From: Lepidurus packardi | Taxonomy: Eukaryota; Arthropoda; Branchiopoda; Notostraca; Triopsidae | Direction: 5' to 3' | Assembly (NCBI GenBank): GCA_023053545.1 | Contig: JAKZAN010000078.1 | Coordinates: 62,001 to 126,000, forward strand | DNA: 64,000 nucleotides | Shown: positions 17,349 through 26,391 of the stretch, piece by piece | Numbering within the stretch: the first letter of the stretch is position 1 | How the letters are laid out: each line of letters opens with the position of its first letter | Notes under the pieces: generated by a model | Told to the model about the DNA's origin: nothing | What the model saw: only the letters and a program-made list of their open reading frames with translations | The model's database searches: none | Translations under genes and position numbers: made by a program

Positions 17349-19227
17349 ACTGTTTTTTATACCATTTTTGAAAACAAAAAAATGCCCAAACTTTAAAAGT
17401 CTGATCTGTTTTCTGATTAAGATGATCTTGAACGAGGTTTTTTATTGCTAGGTAATTAAAAATATTTTGTTTTTCGATAAATGCCCTTTCGATATATGAT
17501 TCAAGTTCCGGTCTAAAAACTGTGCGAAGCCAGTCGCCAACTGGTACGCCAAATCCCTTTTTAGATTTGCGCAAAAAGTCCTTAGGGAAAAATTCGGCAA
17601 AAGATTCTTTTAAAATGTGTTTTTTCTCCCAACCTCTAATCAAGTAATTTTCGGGAAGTTGGTTCGTAAAGTTCCAGATTTCGGGATTCAAAAAAGGGGC
17701 TCTACACTCCAATGAATTTAACATACTTGTACGATCAACCTTCACTAGCATATCACCTTCTAAGGAAATAATCTTGTCTATTGATCTGAAATCTGAAAGT
17801 GAATTTGAAATTGGCCCCATTTTCTCTTTGTAGTACTGCAAACTGTTTTTGAAATAATTAATTTCGTTTAGCACCAGCTTCAAATCTGCTTCCTGGAATC
17901 CTAAGCTTATAATATTGTAATAGAACTCATTCCCATAATCGATAGTTTCAAACAACCTAATTAATTTAAATCTTACACCACGATTGTCATTTGCGGTTTT
18001 AAACAAGCGCGTTACCAATCTCCTGATAATATGGTGCCCGTTCTCAGGAATATATTTTGTGTAATTTCTATTCAGTTTGCCTATATAGTATTTATTGTAT
18101 CCGCCAAAAACCTCATCTCCCCCGTCCCCTGTCAAGGCCACTTTCACGTGTTCACCCGCTTTGCTTGACACTAAGTAAGTAGGCAAGGCAGAAGAGTCCG
18201 CAAAAGGCTCGTCAAAATTTAGTATTATCTGATCAACATGTTCAATCAAATTATGTTCAGATATCACAAATTCATGGTGATTGCTTCCAATCAAGTTTGA
18301 AACTAGCCGAGATTTGCTACTTTCGTCGAACGATCTATTTTCAAAGCCAATAGAAAACGTTTGTATCTTACGATCTGTTTGTTGTGCTAGACACAAAGAT
18401 ACAATTGAAGAATCTACGCCTCCTGACAAAAATGTCCCGATTTCGACGTCCGACACTGCCCGCGAATCAACACTCTTTCGAACCAATGCCGCTGTTTTTA
18501 GTTTGGCTTGATCAAATGACATTGGATCATTTAGGGGGCTTTCTCTGACTATTTCGGAAATTTCAAAACTAAAATTATTTGTGTCAAAAATTAAAATTTT
18601 GTTCGCCTCTAGCTTAGAAACACCATTATATATTGTGAATGGCGCTGGTATATAAGATAATTTGAAATAAATATTTAATGCAGTTAGATCTATTTCTGGC
18701 AACGGAAGAATCTTGGAAATCGATTTCAATTCGGACGCCCATACAAAATCACCATTTTTGGTTTGCGTATAATAGAGCGGTTTTTCTCCAAAAAAATCCC
18801 TGGCTATATATACCTTATTTTGTTTCTCGTCAAAGATGCTCAACGCAAACATCCCGTCTAATCGCGCGAAAGCATGAGCGCCGTAAAACTCATAAAGCCT
18901 CAAAACCACTTCTGTATCAGAGGATGTCTTAAATGAAATGCCCTTAGCGACTAATTCAGCCTTAAGGGTTAGATAATTATAGATTTCGCCGTTAAAAACT
19001 ATCGCAACTTTTTTGTTGTCAGAATACATTGGCTGAGTTCCCGAACTTAAATCGATAATAGATAGCCGGCGCATTGCCATTCCAATTGTACGGCCTTGAT
19101 CTGTGTGCGTAAAAAAGCCATCTTCATCCGGACCTCGGTGTAGGATTTCGATATTCATCTTTTCTAAATATCCAGATACTTTGGTATCATTCTCGATTCT
19201 AGAAATATAGCCGTTAATTCCGCACAT
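17341..19227 (-). CDS. Asparagine synthase (glutamine-hydrolysing) family amidotransferase in the polysaccharide operon
   Basis: 628-residue protein with a class II glutamine amidotransferase domain (catalytic Cys2 in MCGINGY; HRGPDEDG; IVFNGEIYNY) and a synthetase domain with the PP-loop TFLSGGVDSSIVSL. It is formally AsnB-like. Its position inside the polysaccharide operon recalls WbpS of Pseudomonas aeruginosa O6 and WbtH of Francisella, thought to amidate a hexuronic acid to its uronamide. The operon also has uronic-acid-forming dehydrogenases, which supports that reading. A plain asparagine synthetase cannot be excluded from sequence alone. Confidence 0.9.
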   Translation of the reverse strand: MCGINGYISRIENDTKVSGYLEKMNIEILHRGPDEDGFFTHTDQGRTIGMAMRRLSIIDLSSGTQPMYSDNKKVAIVFNGEIYNYLTLKAELVAKGISFKTSSDTEVVLRLYEFYGAHAFARLDGMFALSIFDEKQNKVYIARDFFGEKPLYYTQTKNGDFVWASELKSISKILPLPEIDLTALNIYFKLSYIPAPFTIYNGVSKLEANKILIFDTNNFSFEISEIVRESPLNDPMSFDQAKLKTAALVRKSVDSRAVSDVEIGTFLSGGVDSSIVSLCLAQQTDRKIQTFSIGFENRSFDESSKSRLVSNLIGSNHHEFVISEHNLIEHVDQIILNFDEPFADSSALPTYLVSSKAGEHVKVALTGDGGDEVFGGYNKYYIGKLNRNYTKYIPENGHHIIRRLVTRLFKTANDNRGVRFKLIRLFETIDYGNEFYYNIISLGFQEADLKLVLNEINYFKNSLQYYKEKMGPISNSLSDFRSIDKIISLEGDMLVKVDRTSMLNSLECRAPFLNPEIWNFTNQLPENYLIRGWEKKHILKESFAEFFPKDFLRKSKKGFGVPVGDWLRTVFRPELESYIERAFIEKQNIFNYLAIKNLVQDHLNQKTDQTFKVWAFFCFQKWYKKQYD

Positions 19228-19263
19228 AAATTAAAAATTGGTTTATCGTAAAATAAATATCAA

Positions 19264-20349
19264 TTACCTTTTACTTATTTCTTTGTAGAGCGCAATATGG
19301 CTAATGATCGTATTATTGATGTCAAATTGCTGTGCTCTTTCTTTGCAATCGTTTGCTGTTAATTTGTAAAAATCTGCATCATTAAGCAGGTTGTTAATGG
19401 CTCCTGCAAGCGCAATATCATTACCGGCTTCAAATAAAATTCCAGCTCCGGCTACAATTTCGTTCAATCCTGCAACATTACTAGCTATTATTGGTTTCCC
19501 TGCGGCCATTGCTTCTAAAGCAGACAATCCAAAACCCTCCCAGTGTGAACTTAAAATTGCAATATCGGCGCATGCTATCACGTTTTTGACATCGGTTCTT
19601 GTGCCTAAAAACAGCACACGGTCGGAAAGACCTAAATCATTTGCCAACCGCTGACAACTGTTCATGTTTTCGCCGGCGCCAATAAGCAACAGAATTACGT
19701 CTTTATTTGTTTTGCTTAGTGATTTTATTACTGTTTTTTGATCCTTTTCTGGGCGAAAATTTCCAGTCATTAATAGCACCCTCTTCCCTTCCGTAGCCGC
19801 AACTAGATCAATAGGCATAGGATTAGCTGGTGAATATTCTTCTAAATCAATTCCGTTTTCAATTACAATCAGCGATGTTAAACCCTGAAAATGCTTCTGA
19901 AGATTCTCCTTTACGCTATTTGAGATACAGATTATTTTATCGTAAATATTATTGAAGAAAAGATCTATTGCCTTAAAGTCCTTTAAGGAACGTCTTCGAT
20001 TATTTGTACTATGTTCTGTAAATATTAATTTGACATTTGAAAAAGAAATGATCTTTGCCAAGGCCACCCAATATTGCGCAGGAAAAAGGTGAACATGCAC
20101 AATATCATATCTCCTCAGGTATGGTATAATCCTAAGAATTAGTAAAGGATTATATATAGAGCCTGCCCCTAGATCCATTATCTTGCCGTTTGTTGCACTC
20201 ATTAGTTGCTTTTTGAAAGGAAGTTCCGTGCCGTTTAGTAGCAACAAATCCATCTCAATTCCATATTCTTGATATTGCGGAATAGTAACTACCAATAATT
20301 TTTCCGCGCCACCGGAACCAAGATTGTTTATCACTTGTAAAATTTTCAA
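19264..20349 (-). CDS. GT4-family glycosyltransferase
   Basis: 361-residue GT-B transferase. The N-terminus KILQVINNLGSGGAEKLLV is typical of GT4 enzymes with the GSGGAE loop. The C-terminal half shows LLMTGNFRPEKDQKTVIKSL and ILSSHWEGFGLSALEAMAAGKP (the EX7E region). The start codon is TTG, but the family N-terminus begins exactly here, so I accept it. It belongs to the polysaccharide operon; acceptor and donor are unknown. Confidence 0.88.
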   Translation of the reverse strand: MKILQVINNLGSGGAEKLLVVTIPQYQEYGIEMDLLLLNGTELPFKKQLMSATNGKIMDLGAGSIYNPLLILRIIPYLRRYDIVHVHLFPAQYWVALAKIISFSNVKLIFTEHSTNNRRRSLKDFKAIDLFFNNIYDKIICISNSVKENLQKHFQGLTSLIVIENGIDLEEYSPANPMPIDLVAATEGKRVLLMTGNFRPEKDQKTVIKSLSKTNKDVILLLIGAGENMNSCQRLANDLGLSDRVLFLGTRTDVKNVIACADIAILSSHWEGFGLSALEAMAAGKPIIASNVAGLNEIVAGAGILFEAGNDIALAGAINNLLNDADFYKLTANDCKERAQQFDINNTIISHIALYKEISKR

Positions 20350-20392
20350 AATAATTTTTTTTTATAAAAATAAACGTCCCAGTGCAGAGCGC

Positions 20393-21271
20393 TTACCTTT
20401 TATTTGTTTTAAATAATATATAAAAATATAATAAAATTCCTAATGGAAATGCCAAGAAAACCAAAACTGACTTTTCAGTTTTAAACAATAACGAAAAATC
20501 GCCCGATAGCAATGTTGACGAACCTAAATGAATGGCGGACTTATAACGTTCTAGAAAAGTTTTGCCTAGTTTGATTCTTGCTATCCGAGAAAAAGCAAAG
20601 CCGCGTGGATTTTTGCGATATTGATTTAGCATATTGCGACTGGATCCGTCTGGCAAATATTCAACTATACATAAAATTTCATTCACTGGTTTCAGGACGT
20701 ACTTTTGATCTACTAGCAAATAGAGATAGTCTAGTGGCACAAATTTTTCGCCATCATACTCTGGATAGGGCGGAAATTCGCGTACGACTTCTGTTCGATA
20801 AACCAACTTTTTATCTCCCTTTACCCCATGAAACAGATACAAATCATTCAATCTACAGGCTTTCAACTCAGGAAATGGACTTCCGATTATATTATAATTG
20901 CGATCAGCATCAAGCCCAACGATTCCAGCGAAATCTAGACTCAAATCTTGCACTTCCCGTAGGATAATTTCGACGGCATTATCAGTTAGATAATCATCAG
21001 AATCAATGCAGATATTAAAGGGTGTCTCTATTAACGCATAAGCGGCATTATGAGCAGTATGCATGCCGCCGTTTAATTTGAAGTGGTACTGTATCTGAAT
21101 TTGGCCTACCTTCATCCACATTTCGACAAGCACTTTTGTATCATCTGTCGAACCGTCGTCAATTATAAGCCACGTAAAGTCTTTAGACGTTTGTCTGGTT
21201 AAACTTTCGTAAACCTGATTCAGGCAATAAGCTCTATTATAAGTGGGCGTAAAAACAGTTAAGCTTTTCAT
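20393..21271 (-). CDS. GT2-family glycosyltransferase
   Basis: GT-A fold transferase of family GT2 (292 aa), opening with SLTVFTPTYNRAYCLNQVYESL. It has IIDDGSTDDT and the metal-binding DSDDYLTD. A hydrophobic stretch near the C-terminus (VLVFLAFPLGILLYFYILF) may tether it to the membrane. It lies between a GT4 gene and the EpsG-like polymerase gene in the operon. Family is certain; linkage and sugar are unknown. Confidence 0.88.
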   Translation of the reverse strand: MKSLTVFTPTYNRAYCLNQVYESLTRQTSKDFTWLIIDDGSTDDTKVLVEMWMKVGQIQIQYHFKLNGGMHTAHNAAYALIETPFNICIDSDDYLTDNAVEIILREVQDLSLDFAGIVGLDADRNYNIIGSPFPELKACRLNDLYLFHGVKGDKKLVYRTEVVREFPPYPEYDGEKFVPLDYLYLLVDQKYVLKPVNEILCIVEYLPDGSSRNMLNQYRKNPRGFAFSRIARIKLGKTFLERYKSAIHLGSSTLLSGDFSLLFKTEKSVLVFLAFPLGILLYFYILFKTNKR

Positions 21272-21275
21272 TGGA

Positions 21276-22367
21276 TTATAGTATTACTGTTAAAGTAAAC
21301 GTGACTGCAAAATACAATACCAAGATAATACCTACTGCCTTATGATGCTTTGCAAAAATTTTATTCTTTAACAAAGGATATATAATTACCAAACCTAGTA
21401 AAAACCAAGATAGATACGCAAATCGATTTGAATAATTGGCACGAATTAGCAAAATCCAGAAAGCATTTGCTAGCAGGTACGTATTTAGAATTTTGGTATA
21501 GGTTCTATCTGAAAATTTCTTTTTGACTGTATAATACCATCCGGCAAAAACACCTGAAAAACTATAAAATAAAAAGTCCCAACGAAAACCTGTTTTCAGC
21601 ACTACTTCCGCTGTTTTTGAATCATCCCCAAAATACCCCGCAACCCGATCTTGTTCGACCAATCCGAATTGCATCACAAAGCTTTCGAATGAGGAACCCA
21701 AGGCCAGAGAAGCAGGTACACTTAGTAACCAAATCAATAAGAAGTACTTACTGTCTTTAAACTTATAACCAGCCGCAAAGGCAGCAACGGAAATAATTAA
21801 CGATTTATGGAATGACAATGCAACGGCAAGCCAGACAATTTGCCATAGTAAACGCTTTCTACTGATAGCGAAAACAAAAAGCGAAGTGGCCAACCCATTT
21901 CGAATTCCGTTGGTGCCATATGCCCAAAATGAAAAAGAAATGACTAGGATAAAAAAACCATAAAACCAATATTTACCAAAAAATTGCTTTGAAGCATCAT
22001 AAAGGGTGTATACGTAAATGAATGCGCACGTAAAAAAAAACATTTCTGCGCTCATTATTGTTGCACTCACACGCATAAAGATTTCGAAACCAACGTCCTT
22101 GCTCAATGGCACTGTATTTCCGTCAACATAACGCTGAAAATGGACTGCATATCCCGCCATATCTGCAAAGAAACCACTAATTGGCCTTAATCCTAGATAC
22201 AGAATTATATAGAAAAGGAAAAAAATCCCAAACGAGTTGATGAATTTTATGTTCGAATCTCCATCTATAGCATTGCTGCTAGATCTGGAATATACTATCA
22301 ACACAAATAGACACAAGACATAGTAGTGGAATAAAGTATAATATTCTATTGGAATTAAAGTATTCAT
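21276..22367 (-). CDS. EpsG-family membrane protein, probable polysaccharide polymerase (Wzy)
   Basis: Strongly hydrophobic protein of 363 aa with about ten predicted membrane segments. Recognisable EpsG-like features are YLGLRPISGFFADMAGYAVHF, GFEIFMRVSATIMSAEMFFF and the FWAYGTNGIRNGLATSLFVFA-type segment. Proteins of this family polymerise lipid-linked repeat units in the Wzy-dependent pathway, which matches the Wza- and Wzc-like proteins in the same operon. It overlaps the start region of the next GT4 gene by 4 bases (ATGA). It is the only polymerase candidate here. Confidence 0.83.
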   Translation of the reverse strand: MNTLIPIEYYTLFHYYVLCLFVLIVYSRSSSNAIDGDSNIKFINSFGIFFLFYIILYLGLRPISGFFADMAGYAVHFQRYVDGNTVPLSKDVGFEIFMRVSATIMSAEMFFFTCAFIYVYTLYDASKQFFGKYWFYGFFILVISFSFWAYGTNGIRNGLATSLFVFAISRKRLLWQIVWLAVALSFHKSLIISVAAFAAGYKFKDSKYFLLIWLLSVPASLALGSSFESFVMQFGLVEQDRVAGYFGDDSKTAEVVLKTGFRWDFLFYSFSGVFAGWYYTVKKKFSDRTYTKILNTYLLANAFWILLIRANYSNRFAYLSWFLLGLVIIYPLLKNKIFAKHHKAVGIILVLYFAVTFTLTVIL

Positions 22368-23476
22368 CTTAGGTCTTTAATCAATAATTGATTCCACATT
22401 TCCATGACGCGTTCTGCACCAAATTTCTCTACGTTTGATTTTGCTCTCGCGCCCATTGCTTCCCGCAAATCTTCATTTTGGATTAATTGGATGATTCTTT
22501 GTGCAAATTCATTTACTAGAAATGGCTCGACTAAAAAACCGTCTTGCTGATCCGTAATTATACTTCTCGCGCCAGTTGGAGTATCAAAAGCTACTACAGG
22601 CAATCCATGAGAAAAGGCTTCTAACAGTACCATAGGAAATGTTTCAGAGCGAGAAGATAGGACATAAAGAGATGCCTTTGCTAAGATATCCGAAACATTG
22701 GCAACAGGATCATGTATGATTATTTCATTTTTAAACTCATGTTGGGAAATCAATTCCTCTAGAAATAACTTATCTGAACCACTTCCATAGATATGTAATG
22801 ACCATCCCGAAATTTGTGGGTCGAGTATTTTCCAAATATCTATTAATATGTCGAACCCTTTGATGTTTGTTAACCTACCCAACGCGACTACCTGCTTTTC
22901 TTTTTTAGCATCAACAACTGTTTCTGGACTATAAAAGTTCGGAATTACTACTGAATTTCTTCTATTGTAATAATTAAATTCGGACTGATTCAAATACACC
23001 ACTTTGGTATACTTATACTCATTTATATATGCAATTTTTGCTGTTAACGCCGACTTTAATTTGGCCAGTTTCGTCGATAAATTTAGCCCAAATTGATAAT
23101 AGGATGTATGGTGCTCATAGTATGTTTTTGCAACGCCTGACAACCAAGGAGTAACATATCTGGGTAAAGTTTGAGAAACTACAAATATGGCATCTGGAGC
23201 AAAGTCTCGTATCGCATTTCTGAGTCTTCGACAATGTTTGACGATCTGAATTGCGTTATGTCTTGTATAAAACGTGCCTGGAGCATAATCGGTTGCTAGA
23301 TCGAGATGCGACACTTTGGGACTTAGTGCCATAAACGGAGCCAGACCCTTTTGCTGAGATGTAACTAGCCGCACATCATGGCCGGATGTTTCAGCCCAAT
23401 AATTGACCTTTTGGAGCAAAATTCGCTCTGCTCCTCCATATAAGTACACTTGGTCAGCAATATATAACAACCTCAT
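22364..23476 (-). CDS. GT4-family glycosyltransferase
   Basis: 370-residue GT-B transferase beginning LLYIADQVYLYGGAERILLQ. The C-terminal donor domain has VVALGRLTNIKGFDILIDIW and LYVLSSRSETFPMVLLEAFS. It overlaps the EpsG-like gene by 4 bases and lies 5 bases behind the GT32 gene, so translation is probably coupled. The donor sugar is not readable. Confidence 0.87.
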   Translation of the reverse strand: MRLLYIADQVYLYGGAERILLQKVNYWAETSGHDVRLVTSQQKGLAPFMALSPKVSHLDLATDYAPGTFYTRHNAIQIVKHCRRLRNAIRDFAPDAIFVVSQTLPRYVTPWLSGVAKTYYEHHTSYYQFGLNLSTKLAKLKSALTAKIAYINEYKYTKVVYLNQSEFNYYNRRNSVVIPNFYSPETVVDAKKEKQVVALGRLTNIKGFDILIDIWKILDPQISGWSLHIYGSGSDKLFLEELISQHEFKNEIIIHDPVANVSDILAKASLYVLSSRSETFPMVLLEAFSHGLPVVAFDTPTGARSIITDQQDGFLVEPFLVNEFAQRIIQLIQNEDLREAMGARAKSNVEKFGAERVMEMWNQLLIKDLR

Positions 23477-23481
23477 TGACT

Positions 23482-24201
23482 TTATTTTACACGATCAATT
23501 AACCATTGAATTCGTTTATATCCAAAGATGTTCATTGCTTTCATCTTAACAATATTGCGTAGCTTAAGGTGAAATGGTATCCAAGATTTTGCAAAGTGAT
23601 GAATACAAAATGAATTGGAAGTTAGTTCGATATTTCCAGTTTTGTAGCTTTTTGGGCAGAAATACTCGTTTGGATAAAATGCGACATAACCCTCTTGCTC
23701 TTGTAAGCTGTTGTTCATTACGAAGCCCTTTTGTACCATCAAACTAGTAATGATTGCCGTGTTCGATAATGTGTCTAGCGATCCGTCGATTTTAAAAAAA
23801 GAACGACTGTCATAATAACGCAATAAATCGTCGATCCAAGCGCTCCCTTTCTTTGCAGCCATTAATCCTGTTGGCACGAAATCGTCATTTTCAAAACCAG
23901 AAAAGGCATCGTGATGTAAAAACTGATCTATATTCTTTATCACTTCAACATCAGTATCCATATAGACGCCGCCAAATTCTTTGAGGGCATAAAGCCTGCA
24001 AACATCTGAAACAAAAGCATACTTTTTCTGCTCTAATGCTTCTTTTGCAAACACAAAATCTGAAATTGGAAAATTACTTTCGTTCCACTCTTTTATATCA
24101 TATTCTGGAAGATATTTTCGCCACGAATTTATACACTTAACAGCAAGAGGTGGCAATGGATTTCCGCCAAACCAGCAATAATGAATAATTTTTGGAATCA
24201 T
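23482..24201 (-). CDS. GT32-like glycosyltransferase (DXD sugar-binding family)
   Basis: 239-residue protein that opens with MIPKIIHYCWFGGNPLPPL and has FVSDVCRLYALKEFGGVYMDTDVEV, the DXD-containing core of the capsular/Och1-like family GT32. Enzymes of this kind add single hexoses in capsule and LPS clusters. It overlaps the wecB-like gene by 4 bases. Specificity is unknown. Confidence 0.87.
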   Translation of the reverse strand: MIPKIIHYCWFGGNPLPPLAVKCINSWRKYLPEYDIKEWNESNFPISDFVFAKEALEQKKYAFVSDVCRLYALKEFGGVYMDTDVEVIKNIDQFLHHDAFSGFENDDFVPTGLMAAKKGSAWIDDLLRYYDSRSFFKIDGSLDTLSNTAIITSLMVQKGFVMNNSLQEQEGYVAFYPNEYFCPKSYKTGNIELTSNSFCIHHFAKSWIPFHLKLRNIVKMKAMNIFGYKRIQWLIDRVK

Positions 24202-25325
24202 AATATACTTTTTAGATATTGCGCAATTCTGAAATTAGCTTTCCCATCTCCGTACGGATTATACGCAGTAGCCATCTTGTCATATAAAGTCTTTTCTTTA
24301 AGCAATTCAGTAGCTGCTTCTAAAATAGTGTTCGCGTTAGTTCCTACTAATTTTACCGTGCCTGCTTCCACGGCTTCGGGTCTTTCAGTGTTATTTCGCA
24401 TCACCAAAACGGGCTTTCCAAGTGAGGGTGCCTCTTCTTGAACACCGCCTGAATCAGTAATTATTAGATGGGATTGGTTCATCATCCAGACAAAACTAGG
24501 ATAATCCAGAGGGTCTATTAAATGGATGTTTTTATAGCCAGATAATAATCCCAATACTGGCTCCTGCACATTTGGATTTAAATGAACAGGATAAACTATT
24601 TCGACGTCTGGTATTAACGCTATATCGGCAAGCGCCTTGCAAATTTCTAGAAATCCTTGTCCAAAATTTTCTCTCCGATGGCCTGTCACTAAAATTATTC
24701 GTTTCGAAAAATCAATTTTCGATCTTATTGCCGAAATTTCTTTACTAGTATAGTTGTCTTCTAACTTTTGAACAGTCCAAAATAAAGCGTCAATTACGGT
24801 GTTGCCGGTAACTACAATTTGACTTTCATGAACAGCCTCATTTAACAAATTTTGTCTTGAATTGTCAGTAGGCGCAAAATGATAATCTGCTATTCGCCCC
24901 GTGATTTGCCTATTTATTTCTTCAGGAAAAGGCGATTGTTTATCGAAGGTCCGCAATCCAGCCTCTACATGACCTACCTTTATACCGCGATGAAAACTAG
25001 CCCAAGCACATACAGAAGAAGTGGTTGTATCACCGTGAACAAGAACCAAATCTGGTTTACATTGAACTAACACGTGATCCATTTCCAAAAAGATGCGACC
25101 ACTTACTTCATTTAACGACTGATTTGGCTTCATAATATCCAAATCGAAATCTGGTATAATCTGAAAAAAATCTAAAACTTGGTCAAGCATCTGCCGATGC
25201 TGAGCCGTTACACACACTTTAGGTTCAAATCCTGCTAATCTCAATTCGTGCACGAGTGTACACATTTTAATAGCTTCTGGACGCGTTCCGAAACAAAGCA
25301 ATACGGTCTTTTTATTGTCGCTCAT
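24198..25325 (-). CDS. wecB: UDP-N-acetylglucosamine 2-epimerase (non-hydrolysing)
   Basis: Interconverts UDP-GlcNAc and UDP-ManNAc (375 aa). Family motifs are LCFGTRPEAIKMCTLVHEL, LVHGDTTTSS, GHVEAGLRTFDKQSPFPEE, VTGHRRENFG and ITDSGGVQEEAPSLGKPVL. UDP-ManNAc could be used directly or be oxidised to UDP-ManNAcA by the nucleotide-sugar dehydrogenase encoded two genes upstream in the operon. Confidence 0.93.
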   Translation of the reverse strand: MSDNKKTVLLCFGTRPEAIKMCTLVHELRLAGFEPKVCVTAQHRQMLDQVLDFFQIIPDFDLDIMKPNQSLNEVSGRIFLEMDHVLVQCKPDLVLVHGDTTTSSVCAWASFHRGIKVGHVEAGLRTFDKQSPFPEEINRQITGRIADYHFAPTDNSRQNLLNEAVHESQIVVTGNTVIDALFWTVQKLEDNYTSKEISAIRSKIDFSKRIILVTGHRRENFGQGFLEICKALADIALIPDVEIVYPVHLNPNVQEPVLGLLSGYKNIHLIDPLDYPSFVWMMNQSHLIITDSGGVQEEAPSLGKPVLVMRNNTERPEAVEAGTVKLVGTNANTILEAATELLKEKTLYDKMATAYNPYGDGKANFRIAQYLKSIL

Positions 25326-25339
25326 CTAGATAGACTTAA

Positions 25340-26383
25340 TTACTTATACTGGGAGTCATAATATTTTAAATATGCTCCTGAGGTGACCCTTTGCAACCAT
25401 TCTGTATTTTGCAAATACCAATCTACCGTTAAGTCTAGACCTTGTTCGAATGTAACGGATGGTTTCCACCCCAATTCTTGGTTAATTTTAGAGGCATCTA
25501 TAGCATAACGCAAATCATGCCCAGGACGGTCTTTTACGTAAGTGATCAAAGCTGCACTTGTGCCAGATTCCCTGCCCAGTTTTTGATCCATAATGGAGCA
25601 CAACAAACGCACTAGGTCAATATTTTTCCATTCGTTAAAACCACCAATATTATATGTTTCGTGGTTCTTCCCTTCATGAAATACTAGGTCTATGGCGCGC
25701 GCATGATCTTCGACAAAAAGCCAATCACGGGTATAATTACCATCACCGTAAACTGGCAACGATTTATTATTGATAATATTGTTGATGAACAACGGAATCA
25801 ATTTTTCTGGGAAGTGAAATGGCCCATAATTATTAGAACAATTTGTGATAACGTATGGCAAACCATATGTTTCACCGTAAGCACGAACAAAATGATCGCT
25901 AGCCGCTTTAGAAGCTGAATATGGTGAGTTTGGGTCGTATGCAGTAGTTTCAGTGAACAATCCTTCGCTGCCTAACGAGCCATAAACTTCATCTGTACTA
26001 ACATGGTAAAAACGCTTCCCAGCAGATTCTTTCCAAATCGACTTTGAAGCATTTAGCAAATTCATTGTGCCAATTACATTTGTTTTTACAAAAGATAATG
26101 GATCCGTAATCGACCGGTCAACATGTGATTCTGCTGCCAAATGGACTACGCCATCAAATTGATGTGCTGCAAATAAGTCCATAACAAAACCTTCATCGGT
26201 TATATCTCCTTTTATAAAAGTATAATTAGATTTTGACTCGATGTCAGAGATGTTTTCTAAATTTCCGGCATATGTTAATGCATCCAAATTATAAATCTGA
26301 TAATCCGGATAGCTATTTACGAACCGACGAACAACGTGCGAGCCAATAAATCCCGCCCCACCTGTAATTAATATTTTTTTCAT
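25340..26383 (-). CDS. rfbB: dTDP-glucose 4,6-dehydratase (RmlB/RfbB type)
   Basis: Extended short-chain dehydrogenase (347 aa) with [28 protein letters not shown], the catalytic HVSTDEVYGSLG (Thr-Asp-Glu triplet), YSASKAASDHFVRAY and NNYGPFHFPEKLIP. These features are standard for RmlB. No RmlA, RmlC or RmlD gene is in the window, so the dTDP-4-keto-6-deoxyglucose pathway must be completed elsewhere, or the enzyme acts on another nucleotide sugar. Confidence 0.9.
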   Translation of the reverse strand: MKKILITGGAGFIGSHVVRRFVNSYPDYQIYNLDALTYAGNLENISDIESKSNYTFIKGDITDEGFVMDLFAAHQFDGVVHLAAESHVDRSITDPLSFVKTNVIGTMNLLNASKSIWKESAGKRFYHVSTDEVYGSLGSEGLFTETTAYDPNSPYSASKAASDHFVRAYGETYGLPYVITNCSNNYGPFHFPEKLIPLFINNIINNKSLPVYGDGNYTRDWLFVEDHARAIDLVFHEGKNHETYNIGGFNEWKNIDLVRLLCSIMDQKLGRESGTSAALITYVKDRPGHDLRYAIDASKINQELGWKPSVTFEQGLDLTVDWYLQNTEWLQRVTSGAYLKYYDSQYK

Positions 26384-26391
26384 TTCTTATT

